Assembly (NCBI RefSeq): GCF_023016085.1 | Contig: NZ_JALKBF010000001.1 | Coordinates: forward strand, 2,232,001 to 2,296,000 | Origin: Aliiroseovarius sp. F47248L | Lineage (GTDB): Bacteria > Pseudomonadota > Alphaproteobacteria > Rhodobacterales > Rhodobacteraceae | Length of the DNA stretch: 64,000 nt | Direction: 5' to 3' | In this document: piece by piece, positions 9,752 to 18,214 of the stretch | Numbering within the stretch: the stretch's first letter is position 1 | Layout of the letters: each line of letters starts with the position of its first letter | The notes under the pieces: generated by a model | Databases searched by the model: none | What the model was told of the DNA's origin: nothing | The model's input: only the letters and a program-made list of their open reading frames with translations | Position numbers and translations under genes: made by a program

Positions 9752-10711
9752 ATGCTCCATCCGATTGCCGACATTCTGACAATCACCCTGAACCCAGCGG
9801 TGGACATATCCACCGCGGTGGATGCAGTGCGCGCAGACGAAAAACTGCGGTGCGACGCGCCGGTTCTTGATCCGGGCGGTGGCGGGATCAACGTTGCCCG
9901 CGCCATCTGCCGCACGGGTGGCTCCGCCACCGCCTTTGTTGCTTTGGCCGGGTTTCGGGGGCAGCAAATGGCTGCTCTGTTGAAGGACGAGGACATTCCC
10001 ACGATGGTCTTCTCACTGGCAGGTGAAACCCGCCTGTCGCTGGCGGTCAGTGATCGGCAGGCCGATACCCAATATCGCTTTGTGATGCCCGGTCCGGTCT
10101 GGACGAATAACGATGTGGACGCTCTTGTCGACCGACTCCGCAAAATCATCGCACCCGGCATGCAGGTCGTTTTGTCGGGTTCGCAACCGCCCGGTGTGCC
10201 GGTTGGGTTTCCCAAGGTGTTGGCGGCAGTCACCCGCAGCAATGCGGCTGTTCTGACGCTCGATACCTCCGGGGCTGCATTGGCAGTTCAAACCACAAAT
10301 GAAGGGGCTGTGCCGGATGTCCTTAGACTTGATGGCGCGGAAAGCGAGGCGCTGGCGGGGCGGCCCCTCTCATCCAAGAAGGATGTGGCTGAGTTTGCTC
10401 GCACTTTGGTTGAAAGCGGCCATGCGGATGCCGTGATCCTGGCGCTTGGCGCAGAAGGATCGGTGCTTGCCTTCGAAAACACTGTGCTACACGCCGTTAC
10501 CCCACCGGTACCGGTTGTGAGTAAGGTCGGCGCAGGTGACAGCTTTGTCGGAGCGTTCACTTTAGCCCGCGCAACCGGGGCGGACTGGATGGACGCCCTG
10601 CGCCACGGGACAGCTGCCGCCAGCGCCGCCGTGATGAGCCCAGCGACCGAGCTTTGCCGCGATAGCGACCTGCGCACCTTGGTGCCGCAGGTCACGATCA
10701 CGCAGCTTTGA
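9752..10711 (+). CDS. PfkB family sugar-phosphate kinase (1-phosphofructokinase/6-phosphofructokinase-like)
   Basis: 319 residues. PfkB/ribokinase fold: N-terminal TLNPAVDIS and GGGGINVARAICRTGG, and the C-terminal signature GAGDSFVGAF with the catalytic aspartate. The N-terminus TITLNPAVD is that of the FruK/LacC/PfkB2 branch, so the substrate is most likely a fructose phosphate or tagatose phosphate. Stands between the dehydrogenase and a small secreted protein, all on the plus strand, but spacings of 75 and 102 bases do not prove an operon. No PTS or aldolase gene is adjacent, so its exact place in sugar metabolism is open. Confidence 0.9.
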   Translation: MLHPIADILTITLNPAVDISTAVDAVRADEKLRCDAPVLDPGGGGINVARAICRTGGSATAFVALAGFRGQQMAALLKDEDIPTMVFSLAGETRLSLAVSDRQADTQYRFVMPGPVWTNNDVDALVDRLRKIIAPGMQVVLSGSQPPGVPVGFPKVLAAVTRSNAAVLTLDTSGAALAVQTTNEGAVPDVLRLDGAESEALAGRPLSSKKDVAEFARTLVESGHADAVILALGAEGSVLAFENTVLHAVTPPVPVVSKVGAGDSFVGAFTLARATGADWMDALRHGTAAASAAVMSPATELCRDSDLRTLVPQVTITQL

Positions 10712-10813
10712 AGCGTATGGCAAATTGCATCCAGCCACAGCTAAGTGTATTATTGTCTGCAAACAGGCACCAAAGACCTGCATAACCCGAGGCAGATTTC
10801 GACGAGGACAGCT

Positions 10814-11122
10814 ATGAAACAGGTTCTTCTCACCTTCGCACTAATCTCCGTCATTCTTCCCAGTCAGGCGGCATTTGCCGGTGGGTCGATCGAACGGGCG
10901 TGCCTGAGTGCAAATCGCGCCGCAGCGTCGCGCGCATTGTGTGGCTGCATTCAGAATGTCGCTGATTCAATGCTGACGAACACCGAACGCGCAAAAGTTG
11001 CCAAGTTTTTCAAAGATCCGCACCGCAGCCAGGCACTTCGCCAGTCGGATCGGGGTTCAGACGAACGCTTTTGGAAGAAATACAAGAAGTTTGGACAGAC
11101 GGTCACATCTTACTGTCGCTAG
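10814..11122 (+). CDS. Small secreted cysteine-containing protein of unknown function
   Basis: 102 residues. A Sec signal peptide is clear (MKQVLLTFALISVILPSQAAFA), leaving a mature domain of about 80 residues with four cysteines (ACLS, LCGCI, SYCR), which would suit disulphides in the periplasm. Ribosome-binding site GAGGA precedes the chosen ATG. Proteins of this pattern are common in Rhodobacteraceae and have no established function. Its stop is 3 bases from the convergent phosphatase gene's end. Confidence 0.75.
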   Translation: MKQVLLTFALISVILPSQAAFAGGSIERACLSANRAAASRALCGCIQNVADSMLTNTERAKVAKFFKDPHRSQALRQSDRGSDERFWKKYKKFGQTVTSYCR

Positions 11123-11125
11123 GCG

Positions 11126-11584
11126 TTACCGCATCAACTCTGCAACCAAGCCGCGTGATGCAGCTTCGACAAGGTCCAGAGTCTCATCAAAATTTCGGGT
11201 ATAATATGGGTCCGGCACATGATCCATCCCTGTGTCCCGCGCGAATTCCGTGAACAGTTCCACTCGCGTCGTTGACCGGTTGGGTCGCAGACGTTCGACA
11301 TTAGCCAGATTGCTTTCATCCATCGGGACTATCAGGTCGAACCGGTCGAAGTCCTCCACGACAAATTGACGTGCCCGCAATCGAGACAAGTCATAGCCTC
11401 TGGTTTGGGCGGCATCCTGCATCGGACCATAAGGTGGCTCGCCAATATGCCAGTCCGAGGTGCCCGCACTGTCAATATGCACCTTCAACGTTGGGTGGTC
11501 GGAGGCAATGGCACGCAAGACAGCCTCGGCTGTCGGTGACCGGCAGATATTTCCAAGGCAGACAAACAGAATGCGATAAGTCAT
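11126..11584 (-). CDS. Low-molecular-weight protein tyrosine phosphatase
   Basis: 152 residues. P-loop signature CLGNICRS (Cys9, Arg15) near the N-terminus and the general-acid aspartate in the DPYY motif near residue 125, both required for catalysis. Dephosphorylates phosphotyrosine; in bacteria often acts on kinases of exopolysaccharide synthesis, but no such genes are adjacent. Start at MTYRILFVCLGN is the family norm. Follows a YdeI-type gene by 40 bases on the same strand and may share its transcript. Confidence 0.93.
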   Translation of the reverse strand: MTYRILFVCLGNICRSPTAEAVLRAIASDHPTLKVHIDSAGTSDWHIGEPPYGPMQDAAQTRGYDLSRLRARQFVVEDFDRFDLIVPMDESNLANVERLRPNRSTTRVELFTEFARDTGMDHVPDPYYTRNFDETLDLVEAASRGLVAELMR

Positions 11585-11624
11585 GCATCCTTCTAACCAC
11601 GGCATTGCCAACTGTCACCACCCG

Positions 11625-11852
11625 TCAGGTGCGCCATTTCATCTTCATGTAATGGGTGCCGCCCGCCAGTTCATCCAGCATCTGAACCACCCGCTTCTCG
11701 CGGGTTTCAGGGCGCTTTGCGCGTGCGATCCAGGCCAGATAGTCATTACGCTGATAGGGCGGCCGCGCATCATAGGCGGCGCGCATCCCTTGCGCCCGAA
11801 GCCGCGCTTCAATATCCGACGGCATAGGCTGGATTGGTCTTTTCAAAGGCAT
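11625..11852 (-). CDS. YdeI/OmpD-associated domain protein (short)
   Basis: About 75 residues. The segment YLAWIARAKRPETREKRVVQML followed by GGTHYMKMKW matches the C-terminal helix pair of the YdeI/OmdA family; split here as AWIARAKRPETREKR and MLDELAGG. Members are linked to envelope stress or peptide resistance but the biochemical role is unclear. It is much shorter than full-length family members (about 190 residues), so only the C-terminal domain is present. The start is uncertain: ATG 11852 is preceded by GGTGAGA, and a second ATG follows nine codons later. Confidence 0.7.
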   Translation of the reverse strand: MPLKRPIQPMPSDIEARLRAQGMRAAYDARPPYQRNDYLAWIARAKRPETREKRVVQMLDELAGGTHYMKMKWRT

Positions 11853-11979
11853 GCGTAATGGTCTCACCACACAACCGGCCACGTCAAGCTGTTGAGGCAA
11901 GAGGGATCGGCGGGCATGGCTTCGCCCATCAACCGTTTGACCCCTTGCAAACCCCAGACAAGGCCGTCAAAACCGCGCC

Positions 11980-12630
11980 ATGTCGCGCGTGAAACCCTAT
12001 ACCATGTCCTGCCCCATCTCGCGGTCGCTCGATCTGTTAGGCAATCGTTGGGCCATTCATGTGCTGCGCGAACTTCACGCTGGACCAGCCAGTTTTGCGC
12101 AGATCAAGGCGGGGTTGCCAGGTATCGCGTCCAACATGTTGTCCACGCGTCTGTCTGAACTGTGCGAGGCTGGATTGATTTCCAAATCTCACCGCCTCTA
12201 CACGTTAACCGATCATGGTTTGTCGACCCGTGGCATCTTGTTCGAACTCGCCCGGTTTGGACGCAATCAACCCGTACCCACTTCCCCAACCGATCCCGAT
12301 GGCGTCTCTCATCGTGCGGTCATCCTTGCCGGTGCCCTCGAACGTGCCGTTGGTCCGCTTGACGACATACGGGCCGAGATCCTGTTGGATGGCGCCCCAT
12401 TCTCATTAATCGTCGCAGGTGGTCGCGTGGCCTTTCAGGCAGGTTCATTACCCCTCGCTCCGGTACAGATCAGTTTCGACTGGTCCGACGTCGAAGCCGT
12501 CGCGCGTGGGGACCTGCGCGTGGCCAACTTCGCCGCCGAACGAGAAATCACCGCCGAATACCCGTTACAGGTGGCCTCATTGCTGGATCTGCTTCAAAAA
12601 GCGATGGACATATACGGGGGCTTCAAGTGA
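11980..12630 (+). CDS. HxlR family winged-helix transcriptional regulator
   Basis: 216 residues, about twice the length of minimal HxlR proteins. The N-terminal 100 residues hold the HxlR domain (CPISRSLDLLGNRWAIHVLREL, split as SLDLLGNRWAIHVLREL; then FAQIKAGLPGIASNMLSTRL). The C-terminal half is an extra domain without known motif, similar in placement to SCP2-like extensions of some HxlR regulators. It overlaps the sirtuin gene by 4 bases (GTGA), so the two are translationally coupled. It may respond to a redox or electrophile signal through its N-terminal cysteine, as HxlR/YodB members do; this is inference. Confidence 0.88.
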   Translation: MSRVKPYTMSCPISRSLDLLGNRWAIHVLRELHAGPASFAQIKAGLPGIASNMLSTRLSELCEAGLISKSHRLYTLTDHGLSTRGILFELARFGRNQPVPTSPTDPDGVSHRAVILAGALERAVGPLDDIRAEILLDGAPFSLIVAGGRVAFQAGSLPLAPVQISFDWSDVEAVARGDLRVANFAAEREITAEYPLQVASLLDLLQKAMDIYGGFK

Positions 12631-13322
12631 CCAACATCGTCATCCTCACCGGCGCAGGCATTTCAGCGGAAAGCGGGTTGGGAACGTTTCGCGACAAGAA
12701 TGGGCTTTGGACAAAATACGATCTGAACGAAGTCGCGACGCCGGAAGGGTTTGCACGAAACCCTGACCTTGTTCACGACTTTTACAACGCGCGCCGTGCC
12801 AACTGCCAAAACGCACAACCAAACGCAGCCCACAGCGCGCTTGCACGTCTTCAAGCGCAGCATTGGGGCCGTGTCACCATAATCACGCAAAATGTGGACG
12901 ACCTGCACGAACGGGGGGGCGCGACAGATGTGATTCACATGCATGGCAGATTGTCGGGTGCGCTCTGCGCTGCCTGCGATCACCGTTGGGCCGCGCCTGC
13001 AGCCATGTCACCCACCGACCTTTGCCCCGCATGCAACAAACCAGTGAGCCGCCCCGACATCGTCTGGTTTGGCGAGATGCCGTATCACATGGACGAGATC
13101 TATAAACACCTGTCAGATGCCGACTTGTTCGTCGCCATTGGCACGTCGGGAAATGTTTATCCAGCCGCAGGGTTTGTGGCCGACGCACGTGCGTCAGGGG
13201 CTAAGACACTAGAGCTTAACCTTGAGCCGTCCGCCACCGCGGGTATCTTTGACGATGCGCATTTTGGCCCAGCGACAATAATCGTACCACAATGGGTCTC
13301 AGAACTCGTCGATGCGTCATAA
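12627..13322 (+). CDS. cobB: NAD-dependent protein deacylase, sirtuin class
   Basis: 231 residues. Removes acyl groups from lysines using NAD. NAD-binding GAGISAESGLGTFRD (residues 9-23), TQNVDDLH, the catalytic histidine in HMHG, and the zinc-binding pairs CAAC and CPAC are all present. The GTG start overlaps the HxlR stop in GTGA, so translation is coupled. A perfect 12-bp hairpin starts at the base after the stop. Pairing of a sirtuin with a DNA-binding regulator suggests control by acylation or metabolic state; not proven here. Confidence 0.95.
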   Translation: MTNIVILTGAGISAESGLGTFRDKNGLWTKYDLNEVATPEGFARNPDLVHDFYNARRANCQNAQPNAAHSALARLQAQHWGRVTIITQNVDDLHERGGATDVIHMHGRLSGALCAACDHRWAAPAAMSPTDLCPACNKPVSRPDIVWFGEMPYHMDEIYKHLSDADLFVAIGTSGNVYPAAGFVADARASGAKTLELNLEPSATAGIFDDAHFGPATIIVPQWVSELVDAS

Positions 13323-13350
13323 AGGACCGCACCCATCTGGGTGCGGTCCT
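13323..13350. terminator. Perfect 12-bp hairpin after sirtuin gene
   Basis: AGGACCGCACCC / GGGTGCGGTCCT with loop ATCT begins at the first base after the sirtuin stop. No T-run follows on either strand, yet the stem is very stable and sits between convergent genes. Likely a transcription-ending or 3'-end-protecting structure. Confidence 0.6.
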
Positions 13351-13397
13351 GCGTGTCTTGCCCGGTTAGACGGGAAGGAATGCCCTTCCCACCTGCA

Positions 13398-13913
13398 TCA
13401 GTTCGACGGTGTGGTGTCTTGTTTCATTTGGTCATTGTTCATATTGCCGTGCTTCATACCGCCGACCATCGGATTGCGCTTCAAGTCGACTGGAATCTCG
13501 ACCGTCATTTCGCCAGCTTTTTCGAATACAAGCGTGACACTGATTGTCGATCCGTCCTCGAACGGCTGGTTCAGCCCCATGAACATCACATGGTCGCCGC
13601 CACGCTCAAGCGCGTGCATCCCGCCTGCAGCAACCGGAAAGCCTTCTTCGACTTCCATCATTTGCATGATACCGTCAGCAGTTTCCTTATGGGTGTGCAA
13701 TTCAACCCGCTTGGCCACATCCGATTTTGCTGCAATCAGACGATCATCTTTATCGCCATGGTTCATGATCTGAAAAAACGCGGCACCTGCCTTAGCGTTC
13801 ATTCCCGAAGCGCGTGCGTAGGCGTCTTCGATCGCGATCTCGCTTTCGGCGAACGCAGGCAGGGCAAACAGGGCAGCCGCGGTGGTGGTAAGAATGGTTT
13901 TCATAGGGGACAT
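13398..13913 (-). CDS. Periplasmic copper chaperone PCu(A)C
   Basis: 171 residues with a Sec signal peptide (MSPMKTILTTTAAALFALPAFA). The copper-binding H(M)X10MX21HXM arrangement is present: the histidine in VELHTHKE, methionines in GGMHALERGGDHVMFMGL, and further Met/His residues. The C-terminal tail is also Met/His-rich (GGMKHGNMNNDQM) and may add metal sites. Delivers copper to cytochrome c oxidase CuA in the periplasm. AGGAAG precedes the first ATG. The next gene on the same strand upstream, a small secreted protein 46 bases away, is probably co-transcribed. Confidence 0.93.
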   Translation of the reverse strand: MSPMKTILTTTAAALFALPAFAESEIAIEDAYARASGMNAKAGAAFFQIMNHGDKDDRLIAAKSDVAKRVELHTHKETADGIMQMMEVEEGFPVAAGGMHALERGGDHVMFMGLNQPFEDGSTISVTLVFEKAGEMTVEIPVDLKRNPMVGGMKHGNMNNDQMKQDTTPSN

Positions 13914-13959
13914 GGTTTTCTTCCTTTAGTCCGTCATAGTGTTGATCTGAAATGAAAAA

Positions 13960-14307
13960 TCATATCAGTACCGGAGGACCTCGGGCAGATGGGGTCAGCG
14001 TTGAGCGACCCAGAAAGGATGCACTCTGCAGCGGTGTGATCCGAGTGATCAATCGCGCCACAGGCATGTGAACGACCGGCATATCAAAAGCGGCTGCAAA
14101 TATCTGCGCCCCATCCGGGCACAAATGAACCGATTCGATGGGTTCACCATCAGGGCCAATCGTGATGGTCTTCATTCCGACACCGGTGCAAACCACCATG
14201 TCAATCGCATTACCAACATCAGGGCTGCTGCCGCGCGCGTGCGCCAGCGATATACTGGCGGCGGTCAGCGTCAGTGATAAAGCATATGCAATGACAACAC
14301 GGATCAT
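13960..14307 (-). CDS. Small secreted protein, possibly copper-related, upstream of PCu(A)C
   Basis: 115 residues. Signal peptide MIRVVIAYALSLTLTAASIS ending LAHA, then a short mature region with two cysteines (VVCTGVG and HLCPDGA) spaced about 23 residues apart, resembling DUF2946-type proteins found with copper and cytochrome oxidase genes. The longer open frame includes the rpmB terminator region and is rejected. Its place 46 bases before the PCu(A)C gene supports a role in periplasmic copper handling, by inference only. Confidence 0.65.
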   Translation of the reverse strand: MIRVVIAYALSLTLTAASISLAHARGSSPDVGNAIDMVVCTGVGMKTITIGPDGEPIESVHLCPDGAQIFAAAFDMPVVHMPVARLITRITPLQSASFLGRSTLTPSARGPPVLI

Positions 14308-14373
14308 AAGCGAAGAGCTATGCTGTCTTTCCCAAGGACACAAGCGACAAAACGTATCAGATCCGGACATACG

Positions 14374-14404
14374 AAAACCGCCCGAAGCGGCAAGCCTGGG
14401 CGGT
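14374..14404 (-). terminator. Rho-independent terminator of rpmB
   Basis: Minus strand: stem ACCGCCC/GGGCGGT with a 14-base loop that can pair further, followed by TTTTCG. It starts 32 bases past the rpmB stop. Confidence 0.75.
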
Positions 14405-14436
14405 CTCAATCCGGTCAATCCGGGTCGCGGGTGGGC

Positions 14437-14724
14437 TTAGGCGGCTGCCAGAGCTTTCGCGACTTCTTTCTTAATCTTCAGCGCGTTGGCCGACAGCTCA
14501 ACGTCTTTGGCCTTCGCCAGATACGCATCCAATCCACCACGGTGATCTACCGAACGCAGCGCAGCGGCCGAAATGCGCAACTTGAACCCACGGCCCAGTG
14601 CTTCCGACTGCAACGTCACATCGTTCAGGTTTGGCAGAAACCGGCGGCGGGTTCTGTTTTTGGCGTGGCTGACATTGTTGCCAGTCATCGGGCCTTTTCC
14701 GGTCAATTCGCAAACGCGCGACAT
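14437..14724 (-). CDS. rpmB: 50S ribosomal protein L28
   Basis: 95 residues, full length for the alphaproteobacterial form. N-terminus [20 protein letters not shown] and the [11 protein letters not shown] segment are the L28 signature. Monocistronic by context: a terminator follows and the nearest upstream gene on the strand ends 311 bases away. Basic protein of the large ribosomal subunit. Confidence 0.97.
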   Translation of the reverse strand: MSRVCELTGKGPMTGNNVSHAKNRTRRRFLPNLNDVTLQSEALGRGFKLRISAAALRSVDHRGGLDAYLAKAKDVELSANALKIKKEVAKALAAA

Positions 14725-14938
14725 GGTCTTTTCCTTGCTCTCTCGGGCCAGATTGGTGAGATGTTCGGCACGCCCTCGCGCCGCTCACGTCCAGCCGGTC
14801 AATACAAACGGGCGCCGCACTCGCAGCGCCCCGAATTCCGTCCGCGGTAATTAGACCCCTTCCCCCGGCGCGTCAAGTGAGTCGTGCCCCGGTTCCGGCA
14901 GGAATTTCCACCACCCCAAGCAAACCCATTCCTCGCTG
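14725..14938 (-). other. rpmB upstream region
   Basis: About 210 bases without a credible gene between the rpmB start and repeat copy A. It should contain the rpmB promoter. Several short frames cross it on both strands but none has a ribosome-binding site with recognisable protein. No clear -35/-10 pair stood out. Confidence 0.4.
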
Positions 14939-15019
14939 TTTCTTCTGGCCCGAAAAATCTTGGGATGAATACGCAGAGCGCAGAGGGGCAAGGCCCCTCC
15001 AAGGCTCACATCGTGAGCC
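14939..15019 (+). repeat. Dispersed intergenic repeat, copy A (degenerate core)
   Basis: Core TTTCTTCTGGCC then GAAAAATCTTGGGATG, followed at 14983-14999 by the constant hairpin GAGGGGC-AAG-GCCCCTC, then a further 7-bp hairpin GGCTCAC/GTGAGCC at 15003-15019. Unlike the other copies its core points toward the end of the convergent-side gene (the exporter ending at 15036) rather than away from a stop codon, and the core has more substitutions. Confidence 0.75.
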
Positions 15020-15035
15020 GCCGCAGACACCCGCC

Positions 15036-16865
15036 TCAGTCCTCGCCCAGAAATCCGCCCGACTGCCGATCCCACAATCCCGCATATGTCCCACCTGCCG
15101 CCAACAGCTCGTCATGGCTACCGCTTTCGATGATACGGCCCTCGTCTAGGACGACAATCCGGTCCATCTGGGCGATAGTGGACAGGCGGTGCGCGATGGC
15201 GATCACCGTCTTGCCCTCCATCATCCCGTAAAGCGTCTTCTGGATTGCGGCCTCGACTTCGCTGTCCAGGGCGGATGTCGCTTCATCCAGCACAAGAATT
15301 GGCGCATCCTTAAGCATGACCCGCGCAATGGCGACGCGCTGACGTTGGCCGCCCGACAGTTTCACACCGCGTTCGCCCACATGGGCGTCATAACCACGAC
15401 GTCCTTGCGGGTCTTCCAGCGTTTGGATGAACTCATGCGCTTCGGCGCGCTTGGCTGCAGCGATCATCTGGTCCTCGGACGCATCGGGGCGGCCATAAAG
15501 GATGTTGGCTCGCACCGAGCGGTGCAACAGGCTGCTGTCCTGTGTCACCATCCCGATCTGCGCACGCAGGCTGTCTTGCGTCACATCGGATACATTCTGC
15601 CCGTCGATCAGGATATGCCCATCCTCAGGATCACGGAACCGCATCAGAAGGTTCACCAGGCTGGACTTGCCCGCACCTGACCGCCCGACCAATCCGACTT
15701 TCTCACCGGGGTGCACGGTCAAGGATATGTTGTCCAGCCCGCCGGAGCCCTTGCCATAGTGATGCGTCAGACCACCAAAGGCGATTTCACCATCCTGGAT
15801 CACAAGGTCCTTGGCATCCTTGGCGTCCTTCAACTCGTGCGCCACGGCGATTGATCGCAGACCTTCGCGGATGACACCCATATGCTCAAACAGGCGGATC
15901 GTGACCCACATGATCCAACCCGACATGCCGTTCAGACGCACCACAAGCGCGGACGCAGCGGCCACCTCGCCCACAGACACTTCACCTTGCGTCCAAAGCC
16001 ACACTGCCGCACCCAGAACGCCGACGATCAGCAGGCCGTTCAACAGGTTCAGCCCGAAACTCAACTCGGTCATCAGTCGCAAGAAACGTTGGAACCGCAG
16101 ACGGAGGCGTTTAAGCGAGGACAGCGCATAACGTTCTTCGCCCGCGCCTTGCGAAAACAGCTTCACGCTTTCGATATTTGCATAGGCATCCACGATCCGA
16201 CCGGTGACCAGTGACCGTGCATCGGACCATTTTTCCGACGCCACAGATACGCGCTTGGCGATGTAGCGCACATAAAGCACGTAGAACACCAGCCAGATCC
16301 CCAAGGGCAGCGCCAAGCGAATGTCGACCTGCCCTAAGATCACCATCGCGCTGAGAACATAGGTGGTGGCATAGAAAATGCCTTCGAAGAACATATAGGT
16401 GCTGTCTTCAACCGCCGGGCCAAGTTGCATAACACGGTTGGACAGACGCCCGGCAAAGTCATTTTGGAAGAAACCCAATGATTGCCCCAGAAGATGCCGG
16501 TGTGCCCGCCAACGCACCTGCTCCTGCATATTTCCGGCTAGTGTTTGTTCCAGAAAGAACCGGTTCAGCGTGATCGCCAGCGGCCTAAGCAAGATAATGA
16601 ACACCGCCGCCAACAGTAGTTCAAAACCATTGGTGGACCAGAAACTTTCCGGCGAGGATAGGTTCATCAAGTCCACAACCCGCCCGGTATAGAATATCAG
16701 GCCGGTTTCAATCAGTGCGACAAGGACCCCGGTCAGCGCCATCCAGATCATCCATTTGCGGAATGGTCCAAGCTGCGACTTGAAGAAAGGCCAAAGGGTC
16801 TTTGGTGGCGTGCCCATGTCATGCGGGGCAAATGGGTCGACGAGATTTTCAAAGAAACGAAACAT
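15036..16865 (-). CDS. ABC exporter, fused permease and ATPase (MsbA/MDR-like)
   Basis: 609 residues. N-terminal transmembrane domain with six hydrophobic segments (about residues 38-310), then a nucleotide-binding domain: Walker A GRSGAGKSS, signature LSGGQRQR, Walker B ILVLDEATSA and switch HRLST. Homodimeric half-transporter of the MsbA/lipid-drug exporter class; substrate not readable. Start at MFRFFENLVDPF; the longer frame adds 20 residues without family likeness. Neighbours give no substrate hint. Repeat copies A and B flank the gene at its 3' and 5' sides. Confidence 0.93.
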   Translation of the reverse strand: MFRFFENLVDPFAPHDMGTPPKTLWPFFKSQLGPFRKWMIWMALTGVLVALIETGLIFYTGRVVDLMNLSSPESFWSTNGFELLLAAVFIILLRPLAITLNRFFLEQTLAGNMQEQVRWRAHRHLLGQSLGFFQNDFAGRLSNRVMQLGPAVEDSTYMFFEGIFYATTYVLSAMVILGQVDIRLALPLGIWLVFYVLYVRYIAKRVSVASEKWSDARSLVTGRIVDAYANIESVKLFSQGAGEERYALSSLKRLRLRFQRFLRLMTELSFGLNLLNGLLIVGVLGAAVWLWTQGEVSVGEVAAASALVVRLNGMSGWIMWVTIRLFEHMGVIREGLRSIAVAHELKDAKDAKDLVIQDGEIAFGGLTHHYGKGSGGLDNISLTVHPGEKVGLVGRSGAGKSSLVNLLMRFRDPEDGHILIDGQNVSDVTQDSLRAQIGMVTQDSSLLHRSVRANILYGRPDASEDQMIAAAKRAEAHEFIQTLEDPQGRRGYDAHVGERGVKLSGGQRQRVAIARVMLKDAPILVLDEATSALDSEVEAAIQKTLYGMMEGKTVIAIAHRLSTIAQMDRIVVLDEGRIIESGSHDELLAAGGTYAGLWDRQSGGFLGED

Positions 16866-17056
16866 GAAGGCGCTCCGTGCGCTTGGGGGATAGAGATGTG
16901 ATGGACGGGGCTGACGACAGCCCATCAGGACCGCGACTTACGCTTGATATAGGGTCCTGAAATTTCGCATCCGGCATCTCTCCTTCATGTTCTGGGAGGA
17001 ACGCTATCCCAGTTGTTAGCGCTGATCAACCCCGGCGAGACGCGTTGTCATTTAGT

Positions 17057-17115
17057 GAGGGGCGTTGCCCCTCGCGGCAGAGCCGCTCACCCCAGGATAT
17101 TTTGGCCAGAAGAAG
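17057..17115 (-). repeat. Dispersed intergenic repeat, copy B
   Basis: Minus strand from 17115: CTTCTTCTGGCC, AAAATATCCTGGGGTGA, then hairpin GCGGC/GCCGC, then the constant hairpin GAGGGGC-AAC-GCCCCTC. Begins 12 bases past the meaB stop, in the same direction as meaB. Confidence 0.9.
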
Positions 17116-17127
17116 CCGGTCATTTGA

Positions 17128-18111
17128 TCAGCCATTGCGCGGGCGAAGCCGGGCAAGGATGTCTTCGGCCGCGCGGCTGGCCGATATCTGGCCATTGGCC
17201 ACCTGCCCGCCAAGTGTGTCGATCCGGGCGCGCGTGTCTTTCTGATCGAGGACAGATAGAAGCCCGAGGCGCACGTCTTCTTCGAACCAATGTCGCGCTT
17301 GCTGCTCACGCCGCTTGGTCCAGTGGTGGTGCTCGCGACGCCATGCGATCAGCGCCTGCATAGCATCCCATGCGTCTGTCAGGCCATCCTGCGTGACTGC
17401 CGATACGGTCATCGCCTTGGGAAACCCTTCCGGATCATAGACGCGTTTGCGCAACAGGCGCAGCGCGCCTGCATAGTCGGCGCAGGTGCGCATCGCCGTT
17501 TGTTTCAGGTCGCCATCAGCCTTGTTGACCAAAATTAGGTCGGCAATTTCCATGATGCCACGTTTCACGCCCTGCAACTCGTCCCCACCCGCCGGGGCCA
17601 GCAGTAGAAGGAACAAGTCGGACATTTCCGCAACCATGGTTTCCGATTGCCCAACCCCTACGGTTTCGATCAGCACCACGTCAAAACCCGCCGCCTCGCA
17701 CAACGCCACCGCTTCGCGGGTGCGTCGTGCCACCCCGCCCAGTTGCGTTTGCGAGGGTGAGGGGCGGATAAAGGCGTTTTTCTCGCGACTCAGACGCTCC
17801 ATGCGGGTTTTATCGCCAAGGATAGAACCACCTGACCGGGCCGAGCTGGGATCGACCGCCAGAACGGCGACCTTTAGCCCCTGTGCGATAAGGAACATTC
17901 CGAAGGCTTCGATAAAGGTAGACTTACCCACCCCCGGCGTGCCCGATAGACCAATCCGCAGAGCCTGACGACCCAAAGGTGCCACGGCATCCAGCAACTC
18001 ACCTGCTTGTGCACGGTGATCAGCGCGGCCGCTCTCAACCAAGGTGATAGCTCGTGCCAAGGCCCGCCGTTCGCCCGCCTGCACACGCTTTGCCAGATCG
18101 TGAATGTCCAT
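17128..18111 (-). CDS. meaB: Methylmalonyl-CoA mutase chaperone GTPase (MeaB/ArgK family)
   Basis: 327 residues. G3E-type GTPase that protects and reloads adenosylcobalamin-dependent methylmalonyl-CoA mutase or ethylmalonyl-CoA mutase. P-loop GTPGVGKST (residues 57-65), the DPSS(A/S)xSGGSILGDKTRM block, ETVGVGQSE and NKADG are present. Start at MDIHDLAKRV behind GGAGG; an open frame continues 113 codons upstream over the divergent hrpB start and is not coding. The mutase genes themselves are not in the window; the epimerase gene is 19 kb away at 37502. Confidence 0.95.
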   Translation of the reverse strand: MDIHDLAKRVQAGERRALARAITLVESGRADHRAQAGELLDAVAPLGRQALRIGLSGTPGVGKSTFIEAFGMFLIAQGLKVAVLAVDPSSARSGGSILGDKTRMERLSREKNAFIRPSPSQTQLGGVARRTREAVALCEAAGFDVVLIETVGVGQSETMVAEMSDLFLLLLAPAGGDELQGVKRGIMEIADLILVNKADGDLKQTAMRTCADYAGALRLLRKRVYDPEGFPKAMTVSAVTQDGLTDAWDAMQALIAWRREHHHWTKRREQQARHWFEEDVRLGLLSVLDQKDTRARIDTLGGQVANGQISASRAAEDILARLRPRNG

Positions 18112-18214
18112 GTTGCCTCCAGCTTTCCGACAGTCATGCCGCGCATGGGACCATCTGTCCAGAGGTCCAACGACCACATCTGGACGATAGGTGCATGACG
18201 GTTGATAAGGGGGC

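Noticed and set aside
13977..14035. Possible extra terminator between the two copper-related genes
   Set aside because: Sequence is within the 3' end of the small secreted protein gene and no stable stem with T-run was found.
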